The translations under genes and the position numbers were made by a program. The notes under the pieces were generated by a model, which had not been told where the DNA came from, searched no databases, and worked only from the letters and a program-made list of their open reading frames with translations. This document shows, piece after piece, positions 61,443-64,000 of a DNA stretch of 64,000 nt; the first letter of the stretch is position 1, and the number at the start of each line of letters is the position of its first letter. Source of the stretch: Actinoallomurus sp963799975 (GTDB lineage: Bacteria > Actinomycetota > Actinomycetes > Streptosporangiales > Streptosporangiaceae); NCBI GenBank assembly GCA_963799975.1, contig CAWCZF010000001.1, forward strand, positions 186,001 through 250,000, in the 5' to 3' direction.

Positions 61443-62960
61443 ATGGCCGACTTCGTCGGAGCCGTTGACCAGGGCACCACGAGTACCCGTTTCATGATCT
61501 TCGATCACTCGGGCAGCGAGGTGGGCAAGCACCAACTCGAACACGAGCAGATCCTGCCCCGGCCCGGCTGGGTCGAGCACAACCCGGTCGAGATCTGGGA
61601 GCGCACCCGTTCGGTGATCGAGACCGCGCTGCACCAGGCGAACCTCACCGCCGCCGACCTCGCCGCGCTCGGCATCACCAACCAGCGCGAGACCGCCGTC
61701 GTCTGGAATCGCCGTACCGGGCGCCCCTACTACAACGCGATCGTCTGGCAGGACACACGTACGGACCGCATCGCCTCCGCGCTCGACCGCGACGGCCGCG
61801 GCGACGTCATACGGACCAAGGCCGGGCTCCCGCCGGCGACGTACTTCTCCGGCGGCAAGATCCAGTGGATCCTGGAGAACGCCGACGGCGTGCGCGAGGC
61901 CGCCGAGGCCGGCGACGCGGTGTTCGGCAACACCGACACCTGGCTGCTGTGGAACCTCACGGGTGGTACGGACGGCGGCGTGCACGTCACCGACCCGACG
62001 AACGCCAGCCGTACGATGCTGATGAACCTGGAGACGCTCGACTGGGACGACGAGCTGTTGTCGTTCTTCAATATCCCGCGCGGGATGCTCCCGGAGATCA
62101 AGCCGTCCTCCAACCCGGACTTCTACGGCACGACCCTCGCGAACGGCCCGGTGGGCGGCGAGGTGCCGCTGTCCGGCGACCTCGGCGACCAGCAGGCGGC
62201 CACGGTCGGGCAGGTCTGCTTCGGCGTCGGCGAGGCCAAGAACACCTACGGCACCGGCAACTTCCTGCTCCTCAACACCGGCAACGAGCTCGTACGGTCC
62301 AAGAACGGGCTGCTCACCACGGTGTGCTACCAGTTCGGCTCCGACGCGCCCGTGTACGCCCTGGAGGGTTCGATCGCGGTGACCGGCTCGGCCGTGCAGT
62401 GGCTGCGCGACCAGCTCGGCATCATCTCCGGCGCCTCCCAGAGCGAGACGCTCGCCCGGCAGGTCGAGGACAACGGCGGCGTGTACTTCGTGCCGGCCTT
62501 CTCCGGGCTGTTCGCGCCGTACTGGCGCTCCGACGCGCGCGGCGCGATCGTCGGGCTGTCCCGCTTCAACACCAACGCCCACCTCGCGCGGGCCACGCTC
62601 GAATCGATCTGCTATCAGACCCGCGACGTCGTCGAGGCGATGCGGCAGGACTCCGGCGTCACCCTCGACGTCCTGCGCGTCGACGGCGGCGTGACCGCGA
62701 ACGAGCTGTGCATGGAACTCCAGGCCGACATTCTCGGCGTGCCGGTCTCCAAGCCGGTGGTCGCCGAGACGACGGCACTCGGCGCGGCGTACGCGGCCGG
62801 CCTGGCGACCGGGTTCTGGCGTACGACCGATGAGCTGAAGCAGAACTGGAACGAGGCGCGGCGCTGGGAGCCGAGCTGGGACGACGACAAGCGCGCCACC
62901 GGGTACGCCGGCTGGAAGAAGGCGGTCGAGCGGACGCTCGACTGGGTCGACGTGGACTGA
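61443..62960 (+). CDS. glpK: Glycerol kinase (copy 2)
   Basis: 505 residues, FGGY family: VDQGTTSTRFMIFD, NQRETAVVWN, IVWQDTRTDR, GTGNFLLLNTGN, LRVDGGVTANE. 34 bases after glpF with AAAGGCG upstream. As the one co-transcribed with the channel it is probably the main catabolic enzyme. Confidence 0.96.
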   Translation: MADFVGAVDQGTTSTRFMIFDHSGSEVGKHQLEHEQILPRPGWVEHNPVEIWERTRSVIETALHQANLTAADLAALGITNQRETAVVWNRRTGRPYYNAIVWQDTRTDRIASALDRDGRGDVIRTKAGLPPATYFSGGKIQWILENADGVREAAEAGDAVFGNTDTWLLWNLTGGTDGGVHVTDPTNASRTMLMNLETLDWDDELLSFFNIPRGMLPEIKPSSNPDFYGTTLANGPVGGEVPLSGDLGDQQAATVGQVCFGVGEAKNTYGTGNFLLLNTGNELVRSKNGLLTTVCYQFGSDAPVYALEGSIAVTGSAVQWLRDQLGIISGASQSETLARQVEDNGGVYFVPAFSGLFAPYWRSDARGAIVGLSRFNTNAHLARATLESICYQTRDVVEAMRQDSGVTLDVLRVDGGVTANELCMELQADILGVPVSKPVVAETTALGAAYAAGLATGFWRTTDELKQNWNEARRWEPSWDDDKRATGYAGWKKAVERTLDWVDVD

Positions 62961-63020
62961 CGCGGGGCGCGGGGGCGCCGGCGGCCGAGGGACACCGGCG
63001 GCCCCTGCCCTGATCGTGAC

Positions 63021-63052
63021 GGGGCCTCGCACCTACGCTGGTGCGAGGCCCC
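63021..63052. terminator. Perfect terminator between glpK2 and the secreted peptide gene
   Basis: GGGGCCTCGCACC-6-base loop-GGTGCGAGGCCCC, a 13-base stem serving two convergent genes. Confidence 0.8.
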
Positions 63053-63080
63053 GCCGGCTTCACCGGTTAGATCGCCGAGA

Positions 63081-63281
63081 TCAGCACCAGTCCCAGTCGT
63101 CCCAGTCGTCGCAGCAGTCCCAGCAGCCCCACCAGGTGACCAGGTGGCTCGTGAGGTGCTGACCGGTCACCGGAGCGCTCGTCGTGGCCGCGCCGGCCGG
63201 GGCAGCGCCCATCGTCAGTGCGGCCGCGCCCGCGAAGGCCGCACCGGAGATGGCTACCGCGAGTCGCTTGGAAATCGCCAT
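63081..63281 (-). CDS. Small secreted Trp/Cys/Asp-rich peptide
   Basis: 66 residues. A clear signal peptide (about 1-32, MAISKRLAVAISG... ending AGAA), a short Thr/Ser linker, and a 17-residue end (50-66) made of six Trp, six Asp, four Cys and one Gly: WWGCWDCCDDWDDWDWC. GGGAGG lies before the ATG at 63281. I know no family for this tail. It could bind metal, form disulfides or insert into surfaces. No maturation genes are adjacent. Confidence 0.72.
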   Translation of the reverse strand: MAISKRLAVAISGAAFAGAAALTMGAAPAGAATTSAPVTGQHLTSHLVTWWGCWDCCDDWDDWDWC

Positions 63282-63615
63282 GGAAGTACCTCCCTGGTTC
63301 GTTCCGAAGGCATGACGGGTCATTGTCACACCGGGGCAATTTAGGCCATTTTGGGCTCAATCACCTAGTTCAACCTCGCATGTATCGTTTGTCAGGAGCA
63401 ATACCGACTACTGGTTATATGCAACATCTTGACCACTATTGGGCGGGTTTGGTGGAACGCCTTTAATCGCGTGAATCCCCTGTTCCGGCGGCTCTCGCGG
63501 CCGTACGGGCCGGAATCGAGGTCCGTTCTCTCACGCCGGCGTCATGGCCCGTCTCATGACTCCGCATGGCCCGCCCATGGGGCTAAATGGCGGGCGCCGA
63601 GTGGATTCTCGCGAC

Positions 63616-63653
63616 AGGGACCATCGGCTCGCCGCGTGGACCTTCCGGCCCTG
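63616..63653 (+). promoter_or_regulatory. Two DosR/DevR-like half-conserved boxes before the stress protein gene
   Basis: GGGACCATCGGCTC (63617-63630) and GGACCTTCCGGCCC (63638-63651) repeat a GGACC...GGCYC pattern 20 bases apart. The rest of the 425-base gap 63282-63706 holds an AT-richer stretch (63340-63460) with no gene. Confidence 0.35.
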
Positions 63654-63706
63654 AGGACGGGCACCGCCCGGCGGCTTCGATGGAGGTGCCGGCGAAGGGA
63701 ATCACC

Positions 63707-64000
63707 ATGATCATCGTGGGCGTGGACGGCTCGCAGGAGAGCCTGCGTGCGGTCGAGTGGGCCGCGGACGAGGCGGCGCTGCACGATCGCCCGCTGCGGA
63801 TCGTGCACGCCGTCGCGCCGTGGATTCACGACAAGAACGTCGACCCGCGGCTCCTGGCCGTACGCGAGTGGCTCCTCGCCAGCGGCCGGGAGATCGTCGA
63901 CGCGACCGTGGAGGCCGCACGCGTACGCGCCATGGGGCTGAACGTCACCGGCGAGATCGTGCCGGGCGGCGCCGCCAAGGCGCTCCTCGACCAGGCCCGC
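63707..64000 (+). CDS. Universal stress protein (UspA family), cut by window end
   Basis: First 98 residues visible: IIVGVDGSQESLRAVEWAADEAA is the UspA nucleotide-binding start, followed by LRIVHAV and GEIVPGGAAKALLDQA. Actinomycete members often have two Usp domains and respond to hypoxia. GAAGGGA precedes the ATG at 63707. Confidence 0.9.
   Translation, partial: MIIVGVDGSQESLRAVEWAADEAALHDRPLRIVHAVAPWIHDKNVDPRLLAVREWLLASGREIVDATVEAARVRAMGLNVTGEIVPGGAAKALLDQAR

Noticed and set aside
1..64000. CRISPR arrays, insertion sequences, integrases or rRNA genes
   Set aside because: No regularly spaced repeats with unique spacers, no transposase or integrase motifs and no rRNA sequence were seen.

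Overview
The window is a 64 kb piece of a high-GC actinomycete chromosome. The GC-rich third codon positions, frequent GTG starts, 4-base ATGA/GTGA gene overlaps, WhiB protein, and the ndk-mreBCD-mrdA-rodA, rne-rplU-rpmA-obgE-proBA and nadD-rsfS-gpgP gene orders all point to Actinomycetota, probably a Streptosporangiales/Thermomonosporaceae-type organism. The genus cannot be fixed from sequence alone. I see no phage, transposase, CRISPR array or rRNA; there is one tRNA-Ala(GGC).

Region 1 (1-24,940) is mostly conserved core. It holds the tail of a transporter, ndk, and the elongation/sporulation wall cluster mreB (with a one-base frameshift), mreC, mreD, mrdA (PBP2) and rodA. A VapBC-like toxin-antitoxin pair follows. 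Next come a TIGR03960 radical SAM gene and its usual partner DUF2344, split here by an inserted LacI regulator, a tiny divergent gene and a repeat-built membrane protein. Then rne/rng, rplU, rpmA, obgE, proB and proA, a secreted GH3 glucosidase and its ROK regulator.

Region 2 (25,000-31,600) holds an M48 protease, a phenylacetate-CoA ligase-like enzyme, a membrane protein, nadD-rsfS-gpgP, tRNA-Ala, a tract of short hairpin repeats and a secreted protein with less GC-biased codons. Region 3 (31,600-41,150) is accessory metabolism and regulation: LuxR-type regulator, aldo/keto reductase, fatty acid desaturase, RecQ, MscS channel, P450, amidohydrolase and MarR.

Region 4 (41,150-50,200) is the most interesting part. 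It holds an ECF sigma/anti-sigma pair, a second copy whose sigma has lost region 2, two secreted-repeat lipoproteins, a two-domain CHRD protein, a WhiB protein and two uncharacterised proteins. Six promoters here share an ECF-type signature, TGAACC (or TGAGCC) with 16-17 bases to CGTAC, mostly 35-43 bases ahead of the start codon. I infer a local cell-envelope/redox regulon driven by the resident sigma factor. A TetR/SDR pair inside this region seems to have lost both 5' ends to a Wbl-like cysteine-rich gene.

Region 5 (50,240-58,000) holds a UBP zinc finger, VanZ, and a compact stressosome operon (rsbR-rsbS-rsbT plus two SpoIIE phosphatases), followed by a further SpoIIE phosphatase and MarR. 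Region 6 (57,990-64,000) is glycerol use: two glycerol kinases around an IclR regulator and glpF, with a duplicated operator. A tiny secreted Trp/Cys/Asp-rich peptide and the start of a universal stress protein gene end the window.
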